Assembly: GCA_965227065.1 (NCBI GenBank)
Contig: CBDDFN010000020.1
Coordinates: 620,001-684,000, forward strand
Length of the DNA: 64,000 bases
Direction of reading: 5' to 3'
DNA from: CBDDFN01 sp965227065
GTDB taxonomy: Bacteria > Pseudomonadota > Alphaproteobacteria > SPJN01
Shown here: positions 32,877-42,348 of the stretch, piece after piece
How positions within the stretch are numbered: the first letter of the stretch is position 1
Layout: each line of letters starts with the position of its first letter
Program-made: the position numbers and the translations under genes
The notes under the pieces: generated by a model
Databases searched by the model: none
Seen by the model: only the letters and a program-made list of their open reading frames with translations
What the model was told of the DNA's origin: nothing

Positions 32877-33617
32877 GTGAGTGATATTTTCAGCGAAGTT
32901 GAAGAGGATCTGCGCAGCGATCAGATGCGCTCCTTGTGGAAGCGTTATGGCGCCTATGTGGTGGGTCTGGCGCTCGGCATTGTCGTGGTCACCGCAGGCA
33001 CTGAATATTATGAAGCGCGCACCGCCAAGGCGCTGGAAGACAATGCCAAGGCTTATGAAGCCGCGCTGAACGTCGCCGATAAAGGTGACAGCGATGCTGC
33101 ACGCGCAGCCTTTGCTGCCATCGCCCAGAAAGAGACAGGCTTTGCAGTGATGGCTGAGCTGCGCCGGGCCGGATTGCTGATTGAAGAGGGCAAGACGGAC
33201 GAGGCGGCCGCCCTGTTTGATGGTCTGGCCAATCAGTCTGATGGTCCCGCCGCCATTCAGGCACTGGCGCGCATCCGCGCGACCGCTTTGTTGTTTGACG
33301 GGCTGGGCGATGAAGAGGTGATCGCGCGGCTGTCACCGCTGGCCGAGGAAGGCGCGGCCTACCGTCATGGTGCGCTGGAGCTTCTGGCGCTGTCGGCGGT
33401 GCGGGCCGGCGACAAGGACCGGGCGCGGGGTTATCTTAACGATCTGATGCTTGATCCTGCCACCCCGCCCAATATGCGCACACGGGCCATTGAGGTCATG
33501 GGCGTTATCGGCGATAAGCAAGCGGATGCGGGTGCGTCCCAAGCTGCCGAATCTGCGGAAGACGGGCTTGTGGATGACGGGGCGGACGATGGGGTTGCAG
33601 AGGAGACGGCCCAATGA
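32877..33617 (+). CDS. YfgM-like TPR membrane protein (SecYEG-associated / pre-BamB)
   Basis: A 246-residue protein with a short cytosolic N terminus, one transmembrane helix (YVVGLALGIVVVTAGTEYY, about residues 23-42) and a periplasmic TPR-like domain (PF09976 type). The tail is acidic. Relatives such as E. coli YfgM sit at the Sec translocon and help periplasmic chaperones hand over outer-membrane proteins. The gene is coupled to bamB (ATGA overlap) and precedes der, the same order as in E. coli (yfgM-bamB-der). It starts at GTG 32877 behind AAAGGA. Confidence 0.85.
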   Translation: MSDIFSEVEEDLRSDQMRSLWKRYGAYVVGLALGIVVVTAGTEYYEARTAKALEDNAKAYEAALNVADKGDSDAARAAFAAIAQKETGFAVMAELRRAGLLIEEGKTDEAAALFDGLANQSDGPAAIQALARIRATALLFDGLGDEEVIARLSPLAEEGAAYRHGALELLALSAVRAGDKDRARGYLNDLMLDPATPPNMRTRAIEVMGVIGDKQADAGASQAAESAEDGLVDDGADDGVAEETAQ

Positions 33618-34936
33618 CGGTTTGGCGGCGTACGGGATTGGTCCTGGCAGGTTTGGCTGTGCTGGGCCTCAGCGCCTGTGGGGGCGGCAAGGACAAGACC
33701 AAGCTTGAGGGGGAGCGGATTTCCGTACTCGCCTTTGAATCAAAGGTTGAGGCTGATCCGCGTATCCAGTCCGTGCCGGTAAAACTGCCGCGTCCTTATA
33801 TCAATGACGGCTGGCCCCAGCCGGGCGGCTATCCCAGCCACGCCATGCACCATCTTGCCCTGCAAGGTCCGCTCAAGCCGCAATGGACCGCGGGTGTTGG
33901 CGCGGGCGAATGGGATTTCGGCAAGCTGGTCGTGGCCCCCATCGTGGTCGGCCAGGTCGTCTATACGCTCGATGCCGAAGGGCTTTTGTCGGCCTTTGAC
34001 CTTGAAAGCGGCCGTGTCTATTGGCGCCGCAACCTTTCGCCGCTCGGCGAAGACAAGGATGAGAATGTCGGCGGCGGTGTCGCCTATAATGGCGGCCGGT
34101 TGTTTGTGGCCACCGGCCTTGGTCGTGTTTTCGGTGTTCACCCCCAGACCGGTCAGGTGCTGTGGGACCGTGATTTCAAATTGCCCTTCCGCGCCGCGCC
34201 CAGCGCCGACAGTGGACGGGTGTTCGTCATTACCCATGACAACCAGCTGTTTGCGCTTGATGTCGCGACCGGCAAAACCTTGTGGGAACATCAGGTCATT
34301 GTCGAAGGCGCAGGGTTGTTGGGCAATTCAAGCCCCGCCATTGAAGGTGATGTGCTGATTGCGCCCTTTACGTCGGGTGAGCTTGTGGCGCTGCGTGTCG
34401 AAAATGGCCGGGTGGCCTGGCAGGATATTTTGACCCGTACGGGCCGTCTGACTTCGTTGTCGACCTTGTCGGATATTGCCGGCCGTCCGGTGATTGACCG
34501 GGGCCGCGTCTTCGCGGTCAGCCATTCTGGGCGGATGGTGTCGATTGATCTTCGCACCGGTGAACGGGTGTGGACGCGCAATCTGCCCTCGACCCAAACC
34601 CCGTGGGTAGCCGGTGATTTTATCTTTGTGGTGACGACCGAAGGCGAAGTGGTCTGCCTCAACCGGGAAGATGGCCGGGTGCGCTGGGTCCAGCAGATGC
34701 AGCGCTGGGAAAAGCCTGAAGACCAGAAAGGCGCGATTGTCTGGTCGGGCCCGGTTCTGGGATCCAACCGTCTGGTTCTTGTTTCAAGCCATGGCGATAT
34801 CGTCGCTTTGTCACCCTATACGGGCCAGGTTCTCGGCACGCTCAAGCAAAAACGCGGCTCCTACATTGCCCCGATTGTGGCGCAGGACCGGATGATCGTG
34901 CTCGACACGGAGGGCAATCTCACCGCGTTCCGTTAA
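33614..34936 (+). CDS. bamB: Outer membrane protein assembly factor BamB
   Basis: A 440-residue lipoprotein forming an eight-bladed PQQ-like beta-propeller. The signal peptide ends in the lipobox LGLSAC (Cys22). Blades are visible as repeated patterns such as GLLSAFDLESGRVYWRR, QLFALDVATGKTLWEH and EVVCLNREDGRVRWVQ. BamB is anchored to the inner face of the outer membrane and helps the BamA complex insert beta-barrels. It lies between the YfgM-like gene and der. Its first ATG overlaps the preceding stop. Confidence 0.93.
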   Translation: MTVWRRTGLVLAGLAVLGLSACGGGKDKTKLEGERISVLAFESKVEADPRIQSVPVKLPRPYINDGWPQPGGYPSHAMHHLALQGPLKPQWTAGVGAGEWDFGKLVVAPIVVGQVVYTLDAEGLLSAFDLESGRVYWRRNLSPLGEDKDENVGGGVAYNGGRLFVATGLGRVFGVHPQTGQVLWDRDFKLPFRAAPSADSGRVFVITHDNQLFALDVATGKTLWEHQVIVEGAGLLGNSSPAIEGDVLIAPFTSGELVALRVENGRVAWQDILTRTGRLTSLSTLSDIAGRPVIDRGRVFAVSHSGRMVSIDLRTGERVWTRNLPSTQTPWVAGDFIFVVTTEGEVVCLNREDGRVRWVQQMQRWEKPEDQKGAIVWSGPVLGSNRLVLVSSHGDIVALSPYTGQVLGTLKQKRGSYIAPIVAQDRMIVLDTEGNLTAFR

Positions 34937-34962
34937 GGGACGGGTGAGGGCCAAGACGCACA

Positions 34963-36322
34963 ATGCCTTTGACCATTGCCATTATCGGCCGGCCCAATGT
35001 CGGCAAGTCGACCCTGTTTAACCGGCTGGTCGGCAAGAAGATCGCTTTGGTTGATGACACACCCGGCGTCACCCGCGACCGGCGCGAAGCCCATGGTACG
35101 CTGGGCGATCTGAGTTTCACCATCATTGATACGGCCGGTCTTGAAGAGGCGGGCGGTGAAAAGCTTGAAGCGCGCATGCGGGCCCAGACCGACAAGGCGA
35201 TTGCCGACAGCGATCTGATCCTGTTTCTGATTGATGGCCGGGCAGGCCTTACCCCGCTTGATAAATATTTCGCCGATATTGTCCGCAAGGTGGAAAAGCC
35301 CGTCGTGGCCGTCGCCAACAAGGTTGAAAGCAAGGCGGGCGAAGTGGGTCTGTATGAAGCTTACGGTCTTGGCCTGGGCGATGTTTATCCCTTTATCCGC
35401 TGAACATGGGCTGGGTCTTGCCGATCTTTATGACGCCATCGCGCCCCATCATTTTGAAGCCGAGGTTCGTGAAGAGAATGAAGACCGGGAAAACCGTCCA
35501 CTCAAAGTGGCAATTGTCGGCCGCCCCAATGCGGGCAAGTCGACGCTGATCAACCATCTGATTTCCGACGAGCGTCTTTTGACCGGCCCCGAGGCGGGTA
35601 TCACGCGTGACTCGATTGCGGTGCCGTGGATTTATGACAATGGCAAAGGCAAGAGACGCGAGATCGAGCTGTTTGACACTGCCGGGATGCGCAAGCGTGC
35701 CAAAGTTCAAGACAAACTTGAAAAACTGTCTGTCTCAGATGGCTTGCGCGCAGTTAAATTTGCTGAGGTGGTGGTTGTGCTGATCGATGCCACCATGCCG
35801 TTTGAAAAGCAGGATCTGGTGATTGCCGATCTGGTGGAGCGTGAAGGCCGCGCCCTGATCATTGGCGTCAACAAATGGGATTTGATTGAGGACAAGCAGG
35901 CGCATCTGGAAGAGCTACGCTACAAGCTCGGCAAATTGCTGCCCCAGATTGCAGGTGCGCCCATGGTGTGTTTCTCCGCGCTGACAGGCCGGGGAACAGA
36001 CCGCATCATGCCTGCTGTTTTGGATATTGAACAGCAATGGAACCGCCGCATTTCCACCGGCGCGCTTAATCGCTGGCTTGAAGAAGTGACCCAGCGCCAC
36101 CCGCCGCCCGCCGTGCGCGGCCGTCATATTCGTATCCGTTATGTGACTCAGGCCAAGACACGCCCGCCGACCTTTGCAGCCTTCTCAAGCCGGGCCGATC
36201 AGTTGCCCGAAAGCTATCGGCGCTATCTGGTCAATGCCTTGCGCGACCGGTTTGGGCTGAAAGGCGTGCCGATCCGGTTTAACTTCCGGTCGGGCAAGAA
36301 CCCGTTTGCGGATAAATCCTAG
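34963..36322 (+). pseudogene. der: GTPase Der (EngA), reading frame broken by a +1 frameshift
   Basis: Der has two tandem GTPase domains and a KH-like domain and is needed for 50S ribosome assembly. The first domain (GRPNVGKSTLFNRL, DDTPGVTRD, DTAGLEE) is read from 34963 and ends at TGA 35401-35403 after GDVYPFIR. The second domain (GRPNAGKSTLINHL, DTAGMRKRAK, NKWDLIE) and KH-like domain continue in the +1 frame to 36322. Removing one base from the run CCCTTT at 35389-35394 restores DVYP-LSAEHGLGLADL, exactly the family sequence. So there is one extra base. A sequencing error is the likeliest cause in an essential gene; a true mutation or programmed frameshift is less likely. Confidence 0.92.
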
Positions 36323-36325
36323 CCT

Positions 36326-36417
36326 CGTCATTCCGGGGCGCTGCGTGTGCAGCGAACCCGGAATCTGAAATCGGGATCAGATCCCGGGTATTCGCTGACG
36401 CAAATTCCGGAATGACG
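36326..36417. repeat. Palindromic intergenic repeat element
   Basis: The 97-bp gap between the convergent der and SDR genes is almost filled by an element that begins CGTCATTCCGG (36326-36336) and ends CCGGAATGACG (36407-36417), its exact reverse complement. The inside also pairs partly: TCGGGATC with GATCCCGG, and CAGCGAA with TTCGCTG. Elements of this form are widespread dispersed repeats in alphaproteobacteria. It could also slow transcription from both sides, but there is no T-run. Confidence 0.75.
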
Positions 36418-36419
36418 TT

Positions 36420-37145
36420 TCAGGTGGATAAATAATCCCGCGCGTTGATGATTTGCGCTTCAAACGGGCAGGCTTTCTCCGCACACACAACAAAGGCTTC
36501 TGTGATGTCCTCAGGGGCTGGAATGCTCATCGGGTCTTCGCCCGGTTTGGCTTGGGCGCGCATTCCGGTACGGGTGCCGCCGGGATTAACTGAATTGATC
36601 TTGATTTCGCTGCCTGCGCATTCGGCCTGATAGGTACGGACAACATAATCCAGCATGGCTTTGGTTGCGCCATAGCCGCCCCAGAAGGGCTCGTTCTTTT
36701 GCGCCGCCGTTGATGTCACCATGATCACACGCGCTTCATGGGCGCGCCGCAGCAAGGTATCAAAGGCGTTGAGCAGGCGGACATTGGGCATGACATTGGT
36801 GGCAATCAGCTTGTCCCATTCTTTCCCGCCAATGTGGGCGAGAGGCGCCATGGGACCCAGGATCGCGGCATTGCCGACAAGGATGTCGAGACGGCCCCAG
36901 CGTTGTCCGATCTGCTCGGCAATATAGTCGATGCCGTCGGGGTTCTTGGCGAGATCAAGCGGGATCAGTGTGGCCTCGCCGCCGCGCGCCTTGATCGCGT
37001 CATCAAGCTCTTCAAGCGCACCTTGGGTGCGGCCAAGCGCAATCACATGCGCGCCTTCTTCGGCAAAACGCAGGGCAACTGCGCGGCCAATACCGCGGGT
37101 GGCGCCGGTGATCAGCGCCAGCCGGTCTTCAAGCCGTTTGCTCAT
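36420..37145 (-). CDS. Short-chain dehydrogenase/reductase (SDR) downstream of purF
   Basis: A 241-residue classical SDR. ALITGATRGIGRAVALRF is the NAD(P)-binding motif, VGNAAILGPMAPL the NNAG-equivalent, and S-x12-Y-x3-K is visible as MVTSTAAQKN then GYGATKAM. The family reduces carbonyls or oxidises alcohols; the substrate is unknown. Its ATG overlaps the purF stop by 4 bp, an arrangement kept in many alphaproteobacteria, although the functional reason is not established. The longer in-frame start inside purF has no support. Confidence 0.88.
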   Translation of the reverse strand: MSKRLEDRLALITGATRGIGRAVALRFAEEGAHVIALGRTQGALEELDDAIKARGGEATLIPLDLAKNPDGIDYIAEQIGQRWGRLDILVGNAAILGPMAPLAHIGGKEWDKLIATNVMPNVRLLNAFDTLLRRAHEARVIMVTSTAAQKNEPFWGGYGATKAMLDYVVRTYQAECAGSEIKINSVNPGGTRTGMRAQAKPGEDPMSIPAPEDITEAFVVCAEKACPFEAQIINARDYLST

Positions 37146-38599
37146 GCGCTTTCGGCCAGCAGAGACAATTGTTTGGTGGGATCGCCTTTGGAAATGTCGG
37201 TCAGGCTGGTCGGGTAATCGCCGGTAAAGCACGCATCACAGAATTTGGGGCGCACCGGATTGCGGCCATCTTGTTCACCCATGGCGCGGTACAGCCCGTC
37301 CATCGAAATGAAGGCGAGCGAGTCAACGCCGATATGCTCGGCCATTTCGTCCACTGTTTTTTGTGCCGCCAGCAGTTTTGAGCGTTCGGGCGTATCAACC
37401 CCGTAATAGCAGCTGTGGCTGGTGGGCGGGGCGGCGATGCGCATATGCACTTCCGACGCGCCGGCTTCCCGCACCATGGCGACGATTTTGAGCGAAGTGG
37501 TGCCGCGCACAATCGAATCATCCACCAAGATCACGCGTTTGCCTTGCAGCTGCGCGCGGTTGGCATTGTGCTTGAGCTTGACGCGGAAGTTGCGGATTTG
37601 GTCGGTCGGCTCAATGAAGGAGCGGCCGACATAATGATTGCGGATAATGCCAAGCTCGAAGGGAATGCCGCTGGCGACGGAATAGCCAAGCGCTGCGGGA
37701 ACGCCTGAGTCCGGCACCGGGATCACGACATCGGCAGGGACGGGCCGTTCGCGCGCCAGTTCAGAGCCGATATTCTTGCGCGCCTCATAGACAGAGCGGC
37801 TTTCGACAATCGAATCGGGGCGGGCGAAATAGATATATTCAAACACGCAAAAGCGCGATTGGGCCGGACCAAACGGTTTGATGCTTTCAATGCCCTCATC
37901 GGTGATGACGACCATTTCGCCGGGTTCGATCTCGCGGACAAATTCGGCTTCAACAATGTCGAGTGCGCAGCTTTCCGACGACAGCATGTAAGCATCACCG
38001 CGCTTGCCCAGACACAAAGGGCGCACGCCGAGCGGATCGCGCACGCCAATCAGCTTTTTGTTGGTGAGCGCGACCAGCGAATAGGCACCCTCAATCTGGC
38101 GCAGCGCATCGACCAGCTTGTCGATCACGCGCGTGCGCGACGAGGTTGCCACCAGATGCACGATGGTTTCAGTGTCCGATGTTGACTGGAAGATCGAGCC
38201 GCGCTTGACCAGCTCGTCACGCAACAAGGCGGCATTGGTGATATTGCCATTGTGGGCAATGGCGAACCCGCCCGCCGAAAGATCGGCAAACAAGGGCTGG
38301 ACATTCCGCAGCACCGTGCCGCCGGTGGTTGAATAGCGGACATGACCAATGGCGGCGGAACCGGGCAGGCGCTTGATCACCGTATCGCGGGTGAAATGCT
38401 CAGCCACCTGGCCCATGCGGCGCTCTGAATGAAAATTCTTGCCATCAAAGGCAACGATGCCGGCCGCTTCCTGACCCCGGTGCTGCAAGGCGTGAAGCCC
38501 CAGAACGGTCAGCGGGGCGGCATCATCGGCCCCGAACACACCATAGACGCCACACTCCTCGCGAAGCTTGTCGTCATCAAACGGGTCAGTAGAAAACAT
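37142..38599 (-). CDS. purF: Amidophosphoribosyltransferase
   Basis: A 485-residue glutamine PRPP amidotransferase, the first committed step of purine synthesis. The propeptide MFSTDPFDDDKLREE is cleaved before Cys16 (CGVYGVFG), the N-terminal nucleophile of the Ntn glutaminase domain. The PRPP site of the phosphoribosyltransferase domain is VILVDDSIVRGTTS. The order cvpA-purF-SDR is conserved in alphaproteobacteria and enterics share cvpA-purF. The ATG at 38599 is chosen because it gives a short propeptide ending at the nucleophile. Confidence 0.96.
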   Translation of the reverse strand: MFSTDPFDDDKLREECGVYGVFGADDAAPLTVLGLHALQHRGQEAAGIVAFDGKNFHSERRMGQVAEHFTRDTVIKRLPGSAAIGHVRYSTTGGTVLRNVQPLFADLSAGGFAIAHNGNITNAALLRDELVKRGSIFQSTSDTETIVHLVATSSRTRVIDKLVDALRQIEGAYSLVALTNKKLIGVRDPLGVRPLCLGKRGDAYMLSSESCALDIVEAEFVREIEPGEMVVITDEGIESIKPFGPAQSRFCVFEYIYFARPDSIVESRSVYEARKNIGSELARERPVPADVVIPVPDSGVPAALGYSVASGIPFELGIIRNHYVGRSFIEPTDQIRNFRVKLKHNANRAQLQGKRVILVDDSIVRGTTSLKIVAMVREAGASEVHMRIAAPPTSHSCYYGVDTPERSKLLAAQKTVDEMAEHIGVDSLAFISMDGLYRAMGEQDGRNPVRPKFCDACFTGDYPTSLTDISKGDPTKQLSLLAESA

Positions 38600-38639
38600 G
38601 CGCGCGCAGCCCTTTTGGGACCGCGAATTCAGGCCCGGA

Positions 38640-39374
38640 TCACTCCAGTCCCTCAATCAGGCGGTCCATCTCCCTCCGACTATCAGGTTTATAGCCGGAT
38701 TCGCGGCGGCTGTCAGTCGGCGCATCTGTCGCAGAACTGTCATTTTGCGGTGAAGATGTTGAGTTTGCGTCACTTTCGCCGGTCAGCGCGTCATAAAGCT
38801 GTTCGGCTTTGTTGGAGGCATCGAACATGTCATCCAGGCTCATTCCCTGACTGTCGCTTTTAAGCCCCTCCGGCACATTGAGATGAGGGAAAATTGCAAA
38901 GACAAGTTTGGCGCCTTTTTCCACCAGCGGCAGGGATGCGGCAGAGCGAACCCAGTCGGGATGCTCTTCGCGCGGCAGGAAGTAGGATAAAAGCAGATAG
39001 AGTGCCGAGATGATCAGCGCGCCGCGCACCAGCCCGAAGAAAAAGCCCAGCGTCCGGTCAATGGCCCCGATGGAGCTTTCGCGCACCCGGCCCGAAATCC
39101 GGTGCGAAATCACGGTCAGCAGAGCCAGTGTGACGATGAATATGCCGACCACGACAATCCCGTCGGCCAGCACTTCGGGCTGGATGACCTGTTGAACGGC
39201 GGGGGAGGCAAGATCAAAGGTGAGTGCCGTCACAATGATCGCGCCAATCCAGCAGCCAATGGCCAGCACTTCGCGGGTGAAGCCGCGCGCAAAGGCGAAC
39301 AGGCCCGACACAAGCAGGATGACCCCGACAATCAGGTCGAATGTGTTGACGGAAATGTCCCCGATCTCAAGCAT
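38640..39374 (-). CDS. cvpA: CvpA family inner-membrane protein
   Basis: A 244-residue protein with four membrane helices in the first 170 residues (FDLIVGVILLVSGLFAFARGF is the family signature) and an acidic, low-complexity C-terminal tail. CvpA is named for colicin V production in E. coli and lies next to purF, as here; its activity is not defined, and roles in envelope stress and biofilm have been reported. It lies between radA and purF, each gap under 50 bp. Confidence 0.92.
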   Translation of the reverse strand: MLEIGDISVNTFDLIVGVILLVSGLFAFARGFTREVLAIGCWIGAIIVTALTFDLASPAVQQVIQPEVLADGIVVVGIFIVTLALLTVISHRISGRVRESSIGAIDRTLGFFFGLVRGALIISALYLLLSYFLPREEHPDWVRSAASLPLVEKGAKLVFAIFPHLNVPEGLKSDSQGMSLDDMFDASNKAEQLYDALTGESDANSTSSPQNDSSATDAPTDSRRESGYKPDSRREMDRLIEGLE

Positions 39375-39382
39375 ATCTTGCT

Positions 39383-40741
39383 TTACCCATCCGAGATCAG
39401 ATCGACAAGTGACAATGCTGAGGCGATGGCTCGCTGTTCAAGCCCTTTGAGCTTGGCGGTGCCCGGCGCATGCACCGCTTTCCCAAGGCCAAGCTTAAGC
39501 GCTTCTTTCAGCCGCTGTTCGGCCTGGCCCACAGGGCGGACCGCGCCTGACAGGGCAATTTCACCAAAATAAGCTGCATCGGTCGGCAAGGGCTGGTTCA
39601 ACCGGGCCGAAACCAGTGCGGCAGCGGCGGCCAGATCCGCGGCCGGTTCAGAAATGCGCAAGCCACCTGCAATGTTGAGATAGACATCATGTCCGCCGAA
39701 CGACAGGCCCGCGCGCGCCTCCAATACCGCCAGAACCATGGCCAGACGGCCCTGATCCCAACCCACGACTGTGCGCCGGGGCGTACCAAGCGAAGAGGGG
39801 GCGACCAGCGCCTCAATCTCCACCAGCATCGGCCGCGTGCCTTCGATGGAAGCGAGGATGGCAGCACCGGTAACATGCGGGTCGCGGCTTCCCATGAACA
39901 GGGCTGAGGGGTTTTCAACCTCGGCCAGCCCCTGTTCGCCCATGGCAAAGACGCCGATCTCGTCGGTCGCGCCAAAGCGGTTTTTGACCGTGCGCAGGAT
40001 GCGGAATTGGTGGCTGCGGTCGCCTTCAAAATACAGAACCGCATCCACCATATGCTCAAGGACGCGAGGACCGGCAATCTGGCCATCCTTGGTGACATGA
40101 CCCACCAGCACAAGCGCGGCATTGCACGCCTTGGCCGCGCTGATCAGCGCATGGGCGGCGGCGCGAACTTGCGCAACGGTCCCGGGTGCGCTGTCGAGCT
40201 GATCGACATAGACGGTCTGGATCGAATCCACGACGACAAGGGCGGCATCCTTGTGCTGATGAAGCGTTTCGATAATGTCGCCGACATTGGTCGCGGCACC
40301 GAGCGATACGGGGGCATCAGACAGGCCAAGCCGCTGGGCGCGCAGGCGCACCTGGGCCTCTGATTCCTCGCCGGTGAAGTAAAGGGCTGAGGCACCTTTG
40401 CGCGCGATCTGGGCTGCAATCTGGGTCAACAGCGTTGATTTGCCGATGCCCGGTTCGCCGCCGATCAGCAAGGCCGAGCCGGGGACAAGCCCGCCGCCGG
40501 CCACCCGGTCAAATTCCGACAGGCCGGTCAGATGGCGCTTTTGCTCATCAATCGTGCCTGCAAAGCCCGCCAGAGCAACGGCGCGGCCTTGCACCGCCTT
40601 ACCCTTGGGGCCCGGGCGGCTTTGCGGGGCGACTTCCTCCACAATGGAATTCCACGCACCGCATTGGCCGCACTGGCCCGCCCATTTGCGATGGGTGGCG
40701 CCGCATTCCTGACAGACAAAGTGAACTTGCGCTTTGGGCAT
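39383..40741 (-). CDS. radA: DNA repair protein RadA
   Basis: A 452-residue RecA-like recombination helicase that processes branched intermediates. The N-terminal C4 zinc finger (CQECG, then CGQCGAWN), Walker A (GEPGIGKSTLL), Walker B near ALVVVDSIQTVY, the RadA-specific KNRFG and a C-terminal Lon protease-like domain are present in order. Length is typical. It begins the leftward string radA-cvpA-purF-SDR. Confidence 0.96.
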   Translation of the reverse strand: MPKAQVHFVCQECGATHRKWAGQCGQCGAWNSIVEEVAPQSRPGPKGKAVQGRAVALAGFAGTIDEQKRHLTGLSEFDRVAGGGLVPGSALLIGGEPGIGKSTLLTQIAAQIARKGASALYFTGEESEAQVRLRAQRLGLSDAPVSLGAATNVGDIIETLHQHKDAALVVVDSIQTVYVDQLDSAPGTVAQVRAAAHALISAAKACNAALVLVGHVTKDGQIAGPRVLEHMVDAVLYFEGDRSHQFRILRTVKNRFGATDEIGVFAMGEQGLAEVENPSALFMGSRDPHVTGAAILASIEGTRPMLVEIEALVAPSSLGTPRRTVVGWDQGRLAMVLAVLEARAGLSFGGHDVYLNIAGGLRISEPAADLAAAAALVSARLNQPLPTDAAYFGEIALSGAVRPVGQAEQRLKEALKLGLGKAVHAPGTAKLKGLEQRAIASALSLVDLISDG

Positions 40742-40768
40742 GGGCGCAATCTAACGCAGATTCGCCGC

Positions 40769-41551
40769 TCAGGGCTTCAACAAATCCATCGTGATGGGGC
40801 CATGGGCATGGCCGTGGATGAACTGGTCGACATAGGAATTGCCGCTGTGATCAATTGTGTCGACGGGTCCGCGCCAGATGATCTGGCCTTTGTAGAGCAT
40901 GGCGACATCATCGGCGATTTTGCGCGCCGAGGCCATGTCATGTGTGATGGTGAGCGTGGTCACCCCCAACTCTTCGACAAGTTCAACAATCAGATCGTTG
41001 ATGACATCGGCCATGATGGGATCAAGGCCCGTTGTCGGTTCGTCAAAAAAGATGATCTCGGGTTCATAGGCGATGGCGCGGGCAAGGCCCACACGCTTGC
41101 GCATGCCGCCCGACAGCTCATTGGGGTTGAGGTCGGCGACCGAGTCATCCATGCCGACGCGCTTCAGGCAGGCAATGGCGCGTTCCTTGGCGTCCTTCTT
41201 GGAAATCTTGGTGGTCTGGCGCAGGCCAAAGGCCACATTTTCCCAAACGGTCAACGAATCAAACAGGGCCGCACCCTGAAACAGCATGCCGAATTTGCGC
41301 AGCTCGGCATCGCGCGCGCGGCCGCGCAAGCCCACGACCGAGGTGCCGTCAATGTGAACCTCGCCCTGATCGGGTTTGATCAGTCCCAGAATGCATTTCA
41401 GCGTGACCGACTTGCCCGTGCCTGAGCCGCCAATGATGACGACCGACTGGCCCTTGGCGATGTCGAGATCAACACCGCGAAGGACCTGTTTGGGACCAAA
41501 GGCCTTGTGGACGTTCTGAAGCGAAATTTTCGGCGTGCCGGTGTCAGACAT
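40769..41551 (-). CDS. mlaF: ABC transporter ATP-binding protein, MlaF type
   Basis: A 260-residue ABC ATPase: Walker A GGSGTGKSVTL, signature LSGGMRKRVGLARA, Walker B IIFFDEPTTGLD, and the switch TITHDM. The LSGGMRKR form is typical of MlaF, which with MlaE moves phospholipids between inner and outer membranes. It follows mlaE by 8 bp from the ATG at 41551; a TTG at 41563 overlapping the mlaE stop is an alternative start. The MlaD, MlaC and MlaB genes are not here, so they must be elsewhere. Confidence 0.9.
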   Translation of the reverse strand: MSDTGTPKISLQNVHKAFGPKQVLRGVDLDIAKGQSVVIIGGSGTGKSVTLKCILGLIKPDQGEVHIDGTSVVGLRGRARDAELRKFGMLFQGAALFDSLTVWENVAFGLRQTTKISKKDAKERAIACLKRVGMDDSVADLNPNELSGGMRKRVGLARAIAYEPEIIFFDEPTTGLDPIMADVINDLIVELVEELGVTTLTITHDMASARKIADDVAMLYKGQIIWRGPVDTIDHSGNSYVDQFIHGHAHGPITMDLLKP

Positions 41552-41559
41552 GGTCAGGC

Positions 41560-42336
41560 TCAATTCGAAAAGAACATTTCGGTCAGCAGATAGTTTGCCG
41601 CCAGGATCAGGATGGAGGCGGTGACCACCGCATTGGTGGTGGCCGCGCCGACGCCCTGTGCGCCGCCTTGTGATTTGTAGCCTTGATAGGTTCCCATCAA
41701 TGCGATGATGAAGCCAAACACGGCCGCCTTGACCAGACCTGACACCACATCGCCGACTTCCATAAAGTCGATGGTGTTTTGCATATAAGCGCCACCATTG
41801 AGGCCAAGCCGGGTGACCGACACGACATAGCCGCCCATCACGCCGATAATGTCACCGACCAGCACGAGTAGGGGCATGGTCAGCGTGGCCGCCCACAGGC
41901 GGGGTGCCACGAGATAGCGGAACGGGTTGGTGGACAGGGTGACGAGCGCATCAATCTGTTCGGTCACGCGCATGGTACCGATTTCTGCAGCAATGGCGGC
42001 TGAGACACGGCCCGCCACCATTAGCCCGCCCAGCACCGGGCCAAGCTCCCGCGTGATGGCAAGCACAACAACGTTCGGCACGATGGCTTCGGCATTGAAG
42101 CGTGATCCGCCAAGGAAGATTTGCAAGGCCAGTGCACCGCCGGTGAAGAAAGCGGTCAGACCCACAACAGGCAGCGAGTAGTAGCCGATGCGCATGATCT
42201 GCGCGCCCAGAATGCGCAGATGCATCGGCGGGGTCAGGGCGCACCACAGGCCATTCAACGCAAACAGACTCAGTTGCCCGGCAAGCTCGAACAGATGCAG
42301 CACCGAGCGGCCAATCATGGCAAAGGGATTAAACAC
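41560..42336 (-). CDS. mlaE: ABC transporter permease, MlaE type
   Basis: A 258-residue membrane permease with about five helices. FFTGGALALQIFLGG, ITRELGPVLGGLMVAGRV and EIGTMRVTEQIDAL are the MlaE/YrbE signature segments that contact the ATPase. It starts at GTG 42336 behind GAGG and ends next to mlaF, so both are probably co-translated. It is the membrane core of a retrograde phospholipid transporter; the MCE partner is encoded elsewhere. Confidence 0.92.
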   Translation of the reverse strand: MFNPFAMIGRSVLHLFELAGQLSLFALNGLWCALTPPMHLRILGAQIMRIGYYSLPVVGLTAFFTGGALALQIFLGGSRFNAEAIVPNVVVLAITRELGPVLGGLMVAGRVSAAIAAEIGTMRVTEQIDALVTLSTNPFRYLVAPRLWAATLTMPLLVLVGDIIGVMGGYVVSVTRLGLNGGAYMQNTIDFMEVGDVVSGLVKAAVFGFIIALMGTYQGYKSQGGAQGVGAATTNAVVTASILILAANYLLTEMFFSN

Positions 42337-42348
42337 CAGCCCCGAACC

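Noticed and set aside
35389..35395. CCCTTTA as a -1 programmed frameshift heptamer in der
   Set aside because: The codon phase of the upstream frame is CCC TTT, not C CCT TTA, and the needed shift is +1, so the classic -1 model does not fit.
37146..37232. Longer N terminus for the SDR gene after purF
   Set aside because: It would run 87 bp into the purF coding sequence with no ribosome site; the ATGA overlap start begins right before the Rossmann motif.
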